Source: Actinocrispum wychmicini
Lineage (GTDB): Bacteria > Actinomycetota > Actinomycetes > Mycobacteriales > Pseudonocardiaceae
DNA: 64,000 bases
NCBI RefSeq assembly: GCF_004345645.1
Contig: NZ_SLWS01000002.1
Span: forward strand, 310,001-374,000
Direction of reading: 5' to 3'
In this document: positions 34,419-44,790 of the stretch, piece by piece
Numbering within the stretch: the first letter of the stretch is position 1
Layout: each line of letters opens with the position of its first letter
Position numbers and translations under genes: made by a program
Notes under the pieces: model-generated
What the model saw: only the letters and a program-made list of their open reading frames with translations
The model's database searches: none
What the model was told of the DNA's origin: nothing

Positions 34419-36625
34419 GCCGGGGTTCGGATCTTCGCAGGCTCCTGGTGGGCGTGCTGACCGACGCCGAACTGAGGGCGGCGCTGCTGGACGAGGGGGT
34501 GACCGCCGCCGAGCGCTGGGGGTTGCGGCTGTCGGACGCGCAGCGAGCCGGCCTGGACCGCAATATCGACGCGCTGCGGCGGAATCCGCTCGGCTGGGAG
34601 CACCTGGTCGACCGGGACGTGCCCGCGAACCTCTCGCTGGCCGCGGCCAAGGCGAAGGCTGACGCGTCGACGCCGGTGGCTTTCGTGGTCATGCCCTACG
34701 CCGAGGTGCGGTGGCCGGCCCTCGGCGTGTCCCTGCTGCAGGCGGCACTGCGGCGGACCGGGCTGGACAGCGACGTCGTCTACGTGAATGTCGACTGGGC
34801 GGACACCATCGGCCACCCGCTCTACGACCGGGTCGGCGTCAGCTCGCCGACGACTTCGCTGTCCGGCGAGTGGATCTTCGCCGATCTGGTCAACGAGCCC
34901 GCCGGCATCGGGGCGATCGAGGACTACGTCAACGACGTGCTGCTGGGCGACCACGCCAGCTACTTCAAGTTCAACCTCATGTTCCGGATGGGCGAACTGC
35001 GGGCACTCAGCGGTCCCTTCATCCAACGGCTGGCCGATGATCCGGTGTGGGCCCGCTACCAGGTCGTCGCCTTCACGACCACGTTCCAGCAGAACGCCGC
35101 CTCACTGGCGCTGGCCCGCGGCCTCAAGAAGGCCCACCCCGGGCTGACCGTCGTCTTCGGCGGCGCCAACTGCGAGGGGACCATGGGCGAGTCCCTGCTG
35201 CGCAACTACCCGGAGCTCGACTTCGTGTTCCAGGGCGAGGCCGAGGAGCGGTTCCCGCGGTTCGTGGCCGACCTTGTCGCGGGGCGCCGGGACTTCGTCG
35301 CGACCGACCCGACGTGGAAATCGGCCTCGAAGCGCCTGCCCGACGGCCGCGCGCTCATCCGCTGCCAGCCCGTCGCCAACATCGAAGACGTGCCCATGCC
35401 CAGCTACGGTGACTACTTCGCCAGGCTCGCGGCGACCGACGAACTCGCGGGTACGTCCCTGGTGAGCACGGCGGCCATCCCCTTCGAGACCTCCCGCGGC
35501 TGTTGGTGGGGCGAGAAGCACCACTGCACCTTCTGCGGCCTCAACGGCCAGACGATGAGTTTCCGCAGCAAGGACCCCGACCGGGCGCTCGACGAGCTGC
35601 GCGGCCTGGTATCGACCTATGGCGATCCCGCCGGCACACCCCAGATCCTGGTGGTGGACAACATCCTGGACTACCGCTACCTGGACACGTTCATCCCGCG
35701 GCTGGCCGAGTCCGAGCTCGATGTCGCCCTGCACTACGAGGTCAAGGCCAACCTGCGGCACGATCAGCTGGTGCGGCTGGCCGGGGCCGGCGTCCGGCAT
35801 CTGCAGCCGGGCATCGAGTCGCTCAACGACCGGGTGCTCGGGCTGATGCGGAAGGGAACGACCCGGCTGCGCAACATCCAGCTGCTCAAGTGGTGCATGG
35901 AGACCGGCATCGCGCCGTTCTGGAACTACCTGCACGGGTTCCCCGGCGAACAGGACAGCGACTACCTGGATCTCCCGGAGCTGTGCGGCCTGCTGACCCA
36001 CCTGCGGCCGCCCGACGGCGTGGGCCCGGCCCGGGCCGACCGCTTCAGCCCGTTCTTCGTGACCCCGAGGGAGCTCGGCATCCGCGAACTATTGCGCGAG
36101 AAGGCTTACGACACTGTCTACGCCGATCTCACCCCGGCGGACCGAACCGACATCGCCTACCATTTCAAGATCGTCTCCGAGACGCCGTTGGCGAGCAAGG
36201 CGGCGGTGGCCGCCTTGACCCGGGCGATCGACTGGTGGCGCGCGGTTCACCCGTCGTCGACGCTCACCGCCCGGTGGGAGGTCGACCACGTGGTGGTGCT
36301 GGACGGTCGCACGGTGAGTCCCGCCGAGGACGGCGCCCCGGCCCGTCGCATCGACCTGACCCCGGTGCAGAGCGCGGTGCTGCTGGCCATCGACAAGGTA
36401 CGAGGCGGCAACGCGGTGGTACGTGACGTGCGGCGGAGGATGCCAGGTGCCGACGCCGAGTCCGCTCTCGCCGCGCTCATGGACTGGCAACTGGCCATCC
36501 GGGACGGTGACAACTACCTGGGTCTCCCCGTACTGGACCGGACCAGCGGGCTACCGGGTACGGAGCAGGAGGAGGAGCGGGAAACCCGGCGGATCAACGT
36601 GCCACTACACGTCGTGTCGAGCTAG
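34415..36625 (+). CDS. B12-dependent radical SAM RiPP C-methyltransferase
   Basis: 736 residues. Order: a helical N-terminal segment (1-80); a cobalamin-binding Rossmann domain (about 85-290, VAFVVMPYAEVRWPALGVSLLQAAL, VVFGGANCEGTMG); the radical SAM core with the [4Fe-4S] motif C363-x7-C371-x2-C374 in SRGCWWGEKHHCTFCGLNG; and a C-terminal winged-helix-like part (about 640-700, LTPVQSAVLLAIDKV...ALAALMDWQLAIRDGD) resembling a PqqD-type recognition element. The C-x7-C-x2-C spacing is typical of the RiPP-maturation radical SAM 1 family, which methylate unactivated carbons of peptides. It is the last gene of the cluster and overlaps the convergent ArsR-type gene by 32 bp. Confidence 0.9.
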   Translation: MSRGSDLRRLLVGVLTDAELRAALLDEGVTAAERWGLRLSDAQRAGLDRNIDALRRNPLGWEHLVDRDVPANLSLAAAKAKADASTPVAFVVMPYAEVRWPALGVSLLQAALRRTGLDSDVVYVNVDWADTIGHPLYDRVGVSSPTTSLSGEWIFADLVNEPAGIGAIEDYVNDVLLGDHASYFKFNLMFRMGELRALSGPFIQRLADDPVWARYQVVAFTTTFQQNAASLALARGLKKAHPGLTVVFGGANCEGTMGESLLRNYPELDFVFQGEAEERFPRFVADLVAGRRDFVATDPTWKSASKRLPDGRALIRCQPVANIEDVPMPSYGDYFARLAATDELAGTSLVSTAAIPFETSRGCWWGEKHHCTFCGLNGQTMSFRSKDPDRALDELRGLVSTYGDPAGTPQILVVDNILDYRYLDTFIPRLAESELDVALHYEVKANLRHDQLVRLAGAGVRHLQPGIESLNDRVLGLMRKGTTRLRNIQLLKWCMETGIAPFWNYLHGFPGEQDSDYLDLPELCGLLTHLRPPDGVGPARADRFSPFFVTPRELGIRELLREKAYDTVYADLTPADRTDIAYHFKIVSETPLASKAAVAALTRAIDWWRAVHPSSTLTARWEVDHVVVLDGRTVSPAEDGAPARRIDLTPVQSAVLLAIDKVRGGNAVVRDVRRRMPGADAESALAALMDWQLAIRDGDNYLGLPVLDRTSGLPGTEQEEERETRRINVPLHVVSS

Positions 36626-37628
36626 CCCGCCGAGCGGTGCACCCCCAGGCTTCGAAGATGTGCAGCAGGGCCGTGCCGCGAGCGCTGCGGTGAACGAGTA
36701 CCCGTTGACCGTCGCGCTCGCGCACCACCAGTCCGGTGCGTTCCAGCGCTTTGAGGTGGTGGCTGATCGCGGACGGGGTGAACAGCAGTTCGTCGGCCAG
36801 TCCGCCGGCGCACACGGGCCGGTCCAGACGACGCAGGATGTCCGCTCTCGGGGCGCCGAGCAGCTCGTCCAGGGAGGTGGCATGGGGGTGCGGGCCGTTC
36901 CCCTCGATCAGCCGGTGCGCGCCGGGCAGCGGATAGCCGAGGTAGTGGACCCGATCCCGGTCGGTTCCCACCAGCGAACCGCCGGGACCGACGACCATCG
37001 GCGCCAGGACCAGATCGGGCGCGAGCGCGGTGGGTGAATACCCGGGTCGATTCAGTCCGTCACCCGAGATTCGGTAGTCCGGATACAGTCGCGCGAGCTG
37101 CTCCCCCAGGGAGCCCCACGCCAGGGCGGCCGCCATCCGCTCGGCCTCGCGTTCAAGGAGCGGCGCGGCGCGTTCCCACCAAGGCTGGACGCATTCCCAG
37201 GCCAATCCCAGTGCGAGAAGGTAGGCGTCCAGCCAACGGTCCGGCGCCTCGGCCGCGACCGACCAGGCCGACCCACGGAATTCCGCCGCTTCGAGTTCGG
37301 CCATCAGATCGTCGGATGACACCGCGGCCACCTGATCGAGTTCGTCGGCGAAGGCCGGGAACGGCGCTTCGGGGCGAGGCATCAGACAGTCGGGGATGAA
37401 CGGCGGGCCATCCGGGCCGCACACCGGTGCCAGGGCACCGGTGGCGATGTCGCATGTCCGGAAAGCGGTCCGCAGCCTGGTCAACCACTGCGACGGCGAC
37501 CCTTTGCGGCGGCCGAACGTCTCGAAGACGAGTTCAGTGACGGTCGCCAGTGGCATGGCCGCGACGCGGGCCTGCTGACCGGCGGCCGCCAGGAGTCCCA
37601 AGCCCTTGATGTCCACGCCTGTCAGCAA
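36594..37628 (-). CDS. ArsR-type winged-helix regulator with large N-terminal domain
   Basis: A 344-residue protein whose C-terminal 80 residues form the ArsR HTH: DILRRLDRPVCAGGLADELLFTPSAISHHLKALERTGLVVRERDGQRVLVHRS. The long N-terminal part (DUF5937-like, VTELVFETFGRR..., WWERAAPLLEREAERMAAALAWG) is common in actinobacterial stand-alone regulators. The start is unclear: TTG 37628 behind GGGGGG is the best placed, GTG 37616 is an alternative, and the region is a 28-bp tandem duplication (37623-37676). Convergent with the RiPP operon; it may regulate that cluster or the oxidoreductase beyond. Confidence 0.82.
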   Translation of the reverse strand: MLTGVDIKGLGLLAAAGQQARVAAMPLATVTELVFETFGRRKGSPSQWLTRLRTAFRTCDIATGALAPVCGPDGPPFIPDCLMPRPEAPFPAFADELDQVAAVSSDDLMAELEAAEFRGSAWSVAAEAPDRWLDAYLLALGLAWECVQPWWERAAPLLEREAERMAAALAWGSLGEQLARLYPDYRISGDGLNRPGYSPTALAPDLVLAPMVVGPGGSLVGTDRDRVHYLGYPLPGAHRLIEGNGPHPHATSLDELLGAPRADILRRLDRPVCAGGLADELLFTPSAISHHLKALERTGLVVRERDGQRVLVHRSARGTALLHIFEAWGCTARRASSTRRVVAR

Positions 37629-37676
37629 GGTGCCCCCCTTTTTTGTCCATCAGCAAGGTGCCCCCTTTTTTTGTCC
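37623..37676. repeat. tandem direct repeat covering the ArsR gene's ribosome site and start
   Basis: Two copies of about 26 bp (37623-37648 and 37651-37676; CAGCAAGGTGCCCCC then a T run and GTCC) repeat with a 28-bp period. They differ only in homopolymer lengths (six C plus six T versus five C plus seven T). On the minus strand each copy reads A-run, G-run, CACCTTGCTG: a Shine-Dalgarno followed by a TTG. In the unit nearer the gene, an ATG (37649-37651 region) would be in frame with the ArsR gene only if one G were missing. Confidence 0.75.
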
Positions 37677-37900
37677 GATCGAAAGATCGACTCATCCGCC
37701 CCAACAGACACCCGCGTTTGTTCGCAAGATCTGGTGATGAATCTCCGCAAAGTCACCCATTCTTAAACGACTTGCAAAAGCTGGATCGCACTAATCGAGC
37801 AATCCGCCATACTTTTGGAGCTTACATCGAGCGTCAATCCCAGCGGCGGGCCACCGGGCCAATTGGAATGAATGGCATGGAATCCCGATCAATATGTCGG
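37677..37900. other. intergenic stretch without a recognisable gene
   Basis: This 224-bp stretch is clearly richer in A+T than its surroundings (for example TTCTTAAACGACTTGCAAAAG) and lies between the ArsR-type gene's start and the oxidoreductase's stop. It must hold the promoter of the ArsR-type gene. A CGATC-GAAA-GATCG hairpin sits at its left edge. The open frame running through it (37643-38095) has no coding bias. Confidence 0.5.
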
Positions 37901-38864
37901 TCATGCGATGAGCACCAGCTTGCCGGGAGCGTGCCCGGCGAGGCCGACCTCGTGGGCCTTCGCGGCTTCGGCGAGCGGGAAGGTGGTGTCGACGATGACG
38001 CGCAGGGCGCCGGATCCGACGCGGTCGACGAGTTCACCGCGGGCGGCGGCGCGGACCTCGGTGCCCGCGTCCTGCCCGGGGCCGTAGCCGAGTAGCTTGA
38101 TGCCGGCCGTGGCGCGGCGCGGCGACCCGGCGATCGAGGCGATGCGGGTGCGGTCGGCCACCAGCTCCAGCGAGACGTCGAGCGCCTCGTCCGTACCGGC
38201 GAAGTCGACCGCGGCGCTGACGCCCTGCGGCGCGGCGGCGCGCACCCGGTCGGCGAGCCCAGGGCCGTAGACGACCGGGGTGGCGCCGAGTTCGCGCAGC
38301 AACGCGTGGTTGCGCTCGGCGGCGGTGGCGATCACCGTCGCCCCCGCGGCGACGGCCAGCTGCACGCCCATCAGGCCGACCCCCGCCGGCCCCGCCGTGG
38401 ACGAGCAGCGTGTCGCCGGGACCCACACCGGCGGCGTGCAGCGCATGGACCGCGGTGGTGCCGGTCAGCATCATCGACCCGGCCTCGGCCCAGCCGAGCC
38501 CGGCGGGCTTGGGGAGGATCGAGGTGGCCGGGGCCGTGACGTAGTCGGCGTAAGCGGCCGTCACGGGGTACACGATGACCTCGGCACCGATCCGCACACC
38601 CGTTACGTCCGCACCAACCTCGGTGACGACACCCGCGCACTCCAGGCCGAGCGACGGCATCGAGGCGGCGATCCCGGCGGCGTCCTTGTGGTCGTCGTCC
38701 ACGGCGTGGAAAGCCCCGCTGTAGAGCTTCCAATCGATCGGGTTGACCCCCGCGGCCCGAACCTCGACGACCACGCCGTCGGCGGCCGCGTGCGGCGTGG
38801 GCACGTCCGTCAGGGTGAGCACATCGGGCGTGCCGTAGGCGGTCGGTCGCACGATCCTGGGCAT
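37901..38864 (-). pseudogene. zinc-type alcohol dehydrogenase / quinone oxidoreductase-like protein, frameshifted
   Basis: From ATG 38864 the frame codes the GroES-like half (MPRIVRPTAYGTPDVLTLTD..., VEVRAAGVNPIDWKLYSG) up to TLLVHGGAGG, then breaks. The coding signal continues in another frame as VGLMGVQLAVAAGATVIATAAERNHALLRELG, the NAD(P)H Rossmann half, to the stop at 37901. Removing one base from the C run at 38380-38384 joins them into a normal 320-residue medium-chain reductase (GGAGGVGLMGVQLA is the standard nucleotide loop). It lacks structural zinc ligands, so it would be a quinone/enone reductase. Frameshift either real or a homopolymer sequencing error. Confidence 0.8.
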
Positions 38865-38956
38865 GACTGGACTCCTGTCTCGGTGATGGTGGGAGGACTC
38901 CCAACAGCCAGTATTGATCCGTTCGGGCTTGATTCCCAGTGCATAGTTGGTAAGGA

Positions 38957-38976
38957 GTACTTGCGTCAAATGCAAG
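38957..38976. promoter_or_regulatory. small inverted repeat in the divergent promoter region
   Basis: CTTGC (38960-38964) and GCAAG (38972-38976) flank seven bases, next to GTAAGGAGTAC. The site lies between the divergent reductase and subtilase genes, 95 bp from the former. The AAGGAGTACTTGC neighbourhood recalls HxlR/MarR-type sites controlling reductases, but no such regulator gene is adjacent. Confidence 0.25.
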
Positions 38977-39078
38977 AGTGGCGTCCGTGCCGTCGACGCG
39001 CCTGTCGGCCGTCGCATTCCCTGTGTCCGCACTATCTTTCGCAGTATCAGAAGCTTCGACCGAGGGGAACTGAAGCGA

Positions 39079-41064
<1,986 letters not shown>

Positions 41065-41075
41065 CGGCCATCGGC

Positions 41076-41105
41076 GTTCCGGCACCGCGGCCACGGTGCC
41101 GGAAC
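41076..41105. terminator. bidirectional terminator hairpin
   Basis: Arms 41076-41087 (GTTCCGGCACCG) and 41094-41105 are perfect over 12 bp with a 6-nt loop; GGC/GCC on the outside can add three more pairs across a bulge. Located between the stops of the convergent subtilase (12 bp) and radical SAM gene (20 bp). Confidence 0.75.
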
Positions 41106-41125
41106 CGCCGTCGACGTTGTCGCCG

Positions 41126-42667
41126 CTACCGCTTCTCGATGGTGAGTGGAAGGGGCTGAACGGCGGCGGGAGACAGGTCGGGTGTCCGATCGGCCGGTGA
41201 CAGCAGTTCCGCGTAGCGGCCGAGCATGCGCTCGCCGATGTGTTGGTAGAACCCCGGCAGGGCGTTGGTGCGGCCTTCGTGGAACGCCAGGAACCGGGCG
41301 TCTGACCGCAGCATGCCCAGGATGCCCTGGAAGCTTTTGATGTCAGCGCGGAAGCTCGCCGTGCGGGCCCGGTGCACGTATCCGACAAGGCGGTTGGACG
41401 TGGTCCGCACGCGCCGACGCAGCATGCTGGGCGATGAGGCGTGCGCGTAGAGCTGGATGAGCTTCTCGTAGTAGGTGACCGGGTCGTAGTGCTTGATCGT
41501 GGTCACCAGATAGGGCGCGTAGTAGAAGTTGAACGGCATGGCGGACAGGATCCGCCCGCTGGCGGCGAGTTCGTCGTGCAGCGGGGTGCCACCGAACGGC
41601 ACCGGGATGTTGATCGTCGGGAAGGCGAAGGGAGCCAGGTCCATGAACCGCTTGGTCAACTCGACCGGCTGGTCGCCTTGGTCGGTGTCCAGCCCGAACA
41701 TGAAGTTCGCCTGCAGGTACGGCACGTTCTCGGCCAACTGCGCGAAATGCTGGGCCACCCGGTCGACCTTCGCCACGCCGCCGGTACGACCCACACCGGC
41801 CTTGTTCGAGTAGTCCGTCCACGACTCGACGCCTGGCGCGACCATCGCGCAGTTGGTGTCCTTCAGCCGCCGCAGCCGGTCACCGCGCAGGACGGTGAGC
41901 GAGCTTTCGATGATGTACGGCGGCCGCTCGCCCGGCGGCTGGGCTTCCAACGTCTCGAAGACCTGGTCGAACTTCACCGCGAAGTTCGGGTCGTGGAACA
42001 CGATCAGCCGGCCCGGCAGGTGCCGGGCGAGGTAGCGCAGGTCGGCACCGAGCCGGTCGGTCGACAACGGCCGGTAGGTGCTGTTCCAGTCGATGCAGAA
42101 GTCACACCGGTAGGGACAGCCCATGCTCGCGAGCATCGGCACCGCCGACAGCAGCAGCGGCTTGCGTCCCCAGAAGAAGGCCGAGGAGCGGATCTCAGGC
42201 ATCCGTTCCTCGACAGTCGGCACGTCGTCGAACGGTTGGCTGGCCGAGATCACGGCCCCGGGATCGAACTGCCCGGCCAGGATGTCGGCGACCAACGCCG
42301 GGTCACATTCCCGCACGACCAGGTCGAAGAACCGCAGACAGTCCACGGGGAACGCCTTGGCGTGCGGACCGCCGATCACCGTGCGGACACCGGCCCGGCG
42401 GTAGAGCTTCGCCAGCGCGTAGGCGAGGTGGCTGACCTGCGTGTAGCAGGAGATGAACACCACGTCCAAGTCGGTCGGCAGCAGGCGGTGTGGCTGGCCG
42501 AGGCCGTAATAGGTGGCGTAGAACGTCTTGTGCCCCATCCGGCGGCACCAGACCGAGATAGCCTGCGGGGTGATGCTGGCGTACTGCTTGGTGATCAGCG
42601 ACTGGTAACCCACGTCCACCAGCCGTCGGGCCGGCGGACCCAGAAGGTCGAGGATTCCCACTCTCAC
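41126..42667 (-). CDS. B12-binding radical SAM protein
   Basis: GTG 42667 (others at 42670 and 42661) lies after AGGGGGCAC; 513 residues. An N-terminal cobalamin-binding domain (about 1-140; VGILDLLGPPARRLVDVGYQ..., DLDVVFISCYTQVSHLAYALAKLYRRAGVRTVIGGPHAKAFP) precedes a radical SAM barrel with the canonical C184-x3-C188-x2-C191 in MGCPYRCDFCIDW, then a helical tail. Resembles the class B methylase/cyclase-like proteins with DxHxxG-less B12 domains. Target unknown: could be a second modification enzyme for the RiPP 5 kb away, or a lipid or small-molecule enzyme. It stands alone, convergent with the subtilase. Confidence 0.85.
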   Translation of the reverse strand: MRVGILDLLGPPARRLVDVGYQSLITKQYASITPQAISVWCRRMGHKTFYATYYGLGQPHRLLPTDLDVVFISCYTQVSHLAYALAKLYRRAGVRTVIGGPHAKAFPVDCLRFFDLVVRECDPALVADILAGQFDPGAVISASQPFDDVPTVEERMPEIRSSAFFWGRKPLLLSAVPMLASMGCPYRCDFCIDWNSTYRPLSTDRLGADLRYLARHLPGRLIVFHDPNFAVKFDQVFETLEAQPPGERPPYIIESSLTVLRGDRLRRLKDTNCAMVAPGVESWTDYSNKAGVGRTGGVAKVDRVAQHFAQLAENVPYLQANFMFGLDTDQGDQPVELTKRFMDLAPFAFPTINIPVPFGGTPLHDELAASGRILSAMPFNFYYAPYLVTTIKHYDPVTYYEKLIQLYAHASSPSMLRRRVRTTSNRLVGYVHRARTASFRADIKSFQGILGMLRSDARFLAFHEGRTNALPGFYQHIGERMLGRYAELLSPADRTPDLSPAAVQPLPLTIEKR

Positions 42668-42881
42668 CACGTGCCCCCTTGGGCGATCGGCCGCGACTCG
42701 AACTGACAACGACGTCACCAGGGTCTGGGGCAAACGTGGCGATCACCAGGGAGTGTACCTCGCCCGCTCGGTGCCGCACGGCCCTCGCTCAGTTTCACCC
42801 CTACCGAGATGGCGGGGGTGCCTGATTCGGCGCACGACGCCGGCGCCCCGTGACGCTGCGGGTCCTGGAGGAGGGCGATCG

Positions 42882-43163
42882 GTGAGCGACGATGTCACTG
42901 TCGAACGGCATGCGGAGACAGGGCGCGACAACGTGCACGCGTTCCTGGCCACCATCGAACATATCGTCGACAGCCCAGGCCGCACGGACAACGCCCGGCG
43001 GCTGCTGCTCCCGGTACTGATCAGCGTCGTCCTCGTGCTGACCGCGGTGGTGATCGTGGCTGTGCTCGCCCCGGCCTGGGCGCTCGGGGCGGCCGGAAGC
43101 GGTGCCGTTGTCGCCGGCTACCGCCGCCTCAGCCGTGGGTGTGCGCGCCGATCTCGGCGCTGA
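42882..43163 (+). CDS. small two-helix membrane protein
   Basis: GTG 42882 follows GGAGGAGGG (42867-42875). The 93-residue product has a polar start (SDDVTVERHAETGRDNVHAFLATIEHIVDSPG) and two adjoining membrane stretches (RRLLLPVLISVVLVLTAVVIVAVLAPAWALGAAGSGAVVAGY) with a basic end (RRSRR). The polar part suits a small helical dimer. It is convergent with the chaperone operon and its last 35 nt overlap the end of the Hsp70-like gene, so the two transcripts are antisense at their ends. No known family. Confidence 0.6.
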   Translation: MSDDVTVERHAETGRDNVHAFLATIEHIVDSPGRTDNARRLLLPVLISVVLVLTAVVIVAVLAPAWALGAAGSGAVVAGYRRLSRGCARRSRR

Positions 43164-44790
43164 GCTCCTGCCCACCTGGATGGTCGGGGTCGAGGTTCAG
43201 ACACTGCTCCAGCAGACCCATCGCCTCGGTGAGCTGGCCGCGATCATGATGGTGGCGCGCGTGCGCGAACATCCGCTCAACCAGGCAGTCGACGACCTCC
43301 TGGTTGAATCTGGCGTGCGCCTGGGCACAGTTGAGCCACCGGTACGCGTCGGCGAACCGGTCCGGTGTGTCGGCGGCTCTGGCCGCCGCGAGATGGACGT
43401 CGATCATCTTCTGGAAGACGTCATCCAGATCCGGCGCCAGTTCCCACGCCTGATGCGATTCGCTCACCGCGTCGGCCAACTGCCCCTTCGTCAACCGGCG
43501 AACCGCACGGTCGATAGCGCGCCGGGCACGGTCGCGAGCCTCCTGTGTCGATTCCGCGAGGAGAGACTCTGTCTCAGACGTACTCTCGGCGATCTCCTTG
43601 AGCAACTGGCCGGCGCGGTCGATCAGCGCGGTCAGGAGGGCCTTCGCGTCGTCCGGTTTGCCGTCGGACCAGAGCCGCCGTGCGTCGGCAATCGGGTCCG
43701 ACGGACGCGTCGTGTCCGGAGCTACGCCATGGGCCGGGAGAGTCAGGCCGGTCAGAGCGACCGGTTGTTCCGGCACATCGATGAACTCGGCGGCCTGGTC
43801 CGGCTCGGCGTCCATGGGCCCCAACCGGGCCCCGTACACGGCGGCTCCCCAGGCCAGATGGTTCGGGCCTGTTCGGCGGGTCGGAACGCCCAGTTCGCTG
43901 TCGAGCATGGCGGGCACGGCCGGCAACGCGGTGCATCCGCCGACAAGCAGCACGGCGTCGATGTCCCGGGCGGACAGCTTCGCGTCCGCCAGGACCTCAC
44001 GAACGTGGTCCCTTGTCGCGGCGACCTGCGCGTCGGTCAGCTGACGGAACTCCTCCGGGGTGGGAGTCTCGAGAACCAGCGACGGCCCGGTGGACCAAGG
44101 TGGCCAGAAGCGGCGGACCGGCTGGTTCGCCGCCAACTGGTGCTTCGCCTCCTCGGCGACGGCACGCAGGCGCGTCCACTCCGCCGCGGTCCAGTCCGTC
44201 AGGTCGTCGGCCTCCCGCTGGCCGAGTGCGCGCAGCCAGGTGTTCATGATCCAGCTGTCCATGCCGGCCCCGCTCGGCGCGTCCGCCGCCATGTGGTGCA
44301 GTACCCGGACCTGGCCTCGGGCCACGCGCAACAGCCCGACCTCGAACCCGCTGTAGCCCAGCGAGTACACCAGAACGGTCCGGGCCGGGACCGAGCCGTC
44401 CTCACCGAGGGCCGCGGCGATGGCGTCGTTGACCAGATGGACGTCGGTGAAACCGGCCCTGCGCGCCAAGGCGCGCAGGCCGATCCGGTCGCGGGACTCC
44501 ATGCGCGCCGGCACGGTCAACACCACCCGATCAACTTGGTGGCCTGTCTCGGTGCCGACGCGTGTCCGCGCGGCCGAGAGCTCGGTCACGAGTTTATGGA
44601 CGGCGGCGGCTGATCGTAGGTGCCGGGCAGTGACGAAGTTGATCGTGCCGGCCTCGAACTCGGCCGTGACCCACGGTTGGTCCTCGGCCGCCGCCGACTC
44701 GCCCAACTCCACCGGCTGACAGTCCGGACCGGACCAGGCGACGCGCAGCCCGAGGCTGCCGACGTCGACGCCGATGGCTGTGCCGCTCAT
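43129..44790 (-). CDS. Hsp70-like protein with degenerate ATPase site and C-terminal helical repeats
   Basis: 553 residues; ATG 44790 overlaps the Hsp70 stop (ATGA). The N-terminal 350 residues follow the actin/Hsp70 fold: GVDVGSLGLRVAWSG (phosphate 1, without the usual T-T/N), VVLTVPARMESRDR, VNDAIAAALG, VYSLGYSGFEVGLL (phosphate 2) and DAVLLVGGCTALPAV (adenosine motif). In phosphate 2 the family D-L-G-G-G-T is replaced by S-L-G-Y-S-G, losing the Asp, so hydrolysis is likely weak. Instead of a substrate-binding domain it has a TPR-like helical tail (about 380-550; DARRLWSDGKPDDAKALLTALIDRAG, YRWLNCAQAHARFNQEV). Last gene of the operon. Probably a non-hydrolysing adaptor or regulator of the partner Hsp70. 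Confidence 0.85.
   Translation of the reverse strand: MSGTAIGVDVGSLGLRVAWSGPDCQPVELGESAAAEDQPWVTAEFEAGTINFVTARHLRSAAAVHKLVTELSAARTRVGTETGHQVDRVVLTVPARMESRDRIGLRALARRAGFTDVHLVNDAIAAALGEDGSVPARTVLVYSLGYSGFEVGLLRVARGQVRVLHHMAADAPSGAGMDSWIMNTWLRALGQREADDLTDWTAAEWTRLRAVAEEAKHQLAANQPVRRFWPPWSTGPSLVLETPTPEEFRQLTDAQVAATRDHVREVLADAKLSARDIDAVLLVGGCTALPAVPAMLDSELGVPTRRTGPNHLAWGAAVYGARLGPMDAEPDQAAEFIDVPEQPVALTGLTLPAHGVAPDTTRPSDPIADARRLWSDGKPDDAKALLTALIDRAGQLLKEIAESTSETESLLAESTQEARDRARRAIDRAVRRLTKGQLADAVSESHQAWELAPDLDDVFQKMIDVHLAAARAADTPDRFADAYRWLNCAQAHARFNQEVVDCLVERMFAHARHHHDRGQLTEAMGLLEQCLNLDPDHPGGQELSAEIGAHTHG

Noticed and set aside
41441..42706. 421-codon plus-strand open frame opposite the second radical SAM gene
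   Set aside because: Antisense shadow; lacks Shine-Dalgarno and any motif.
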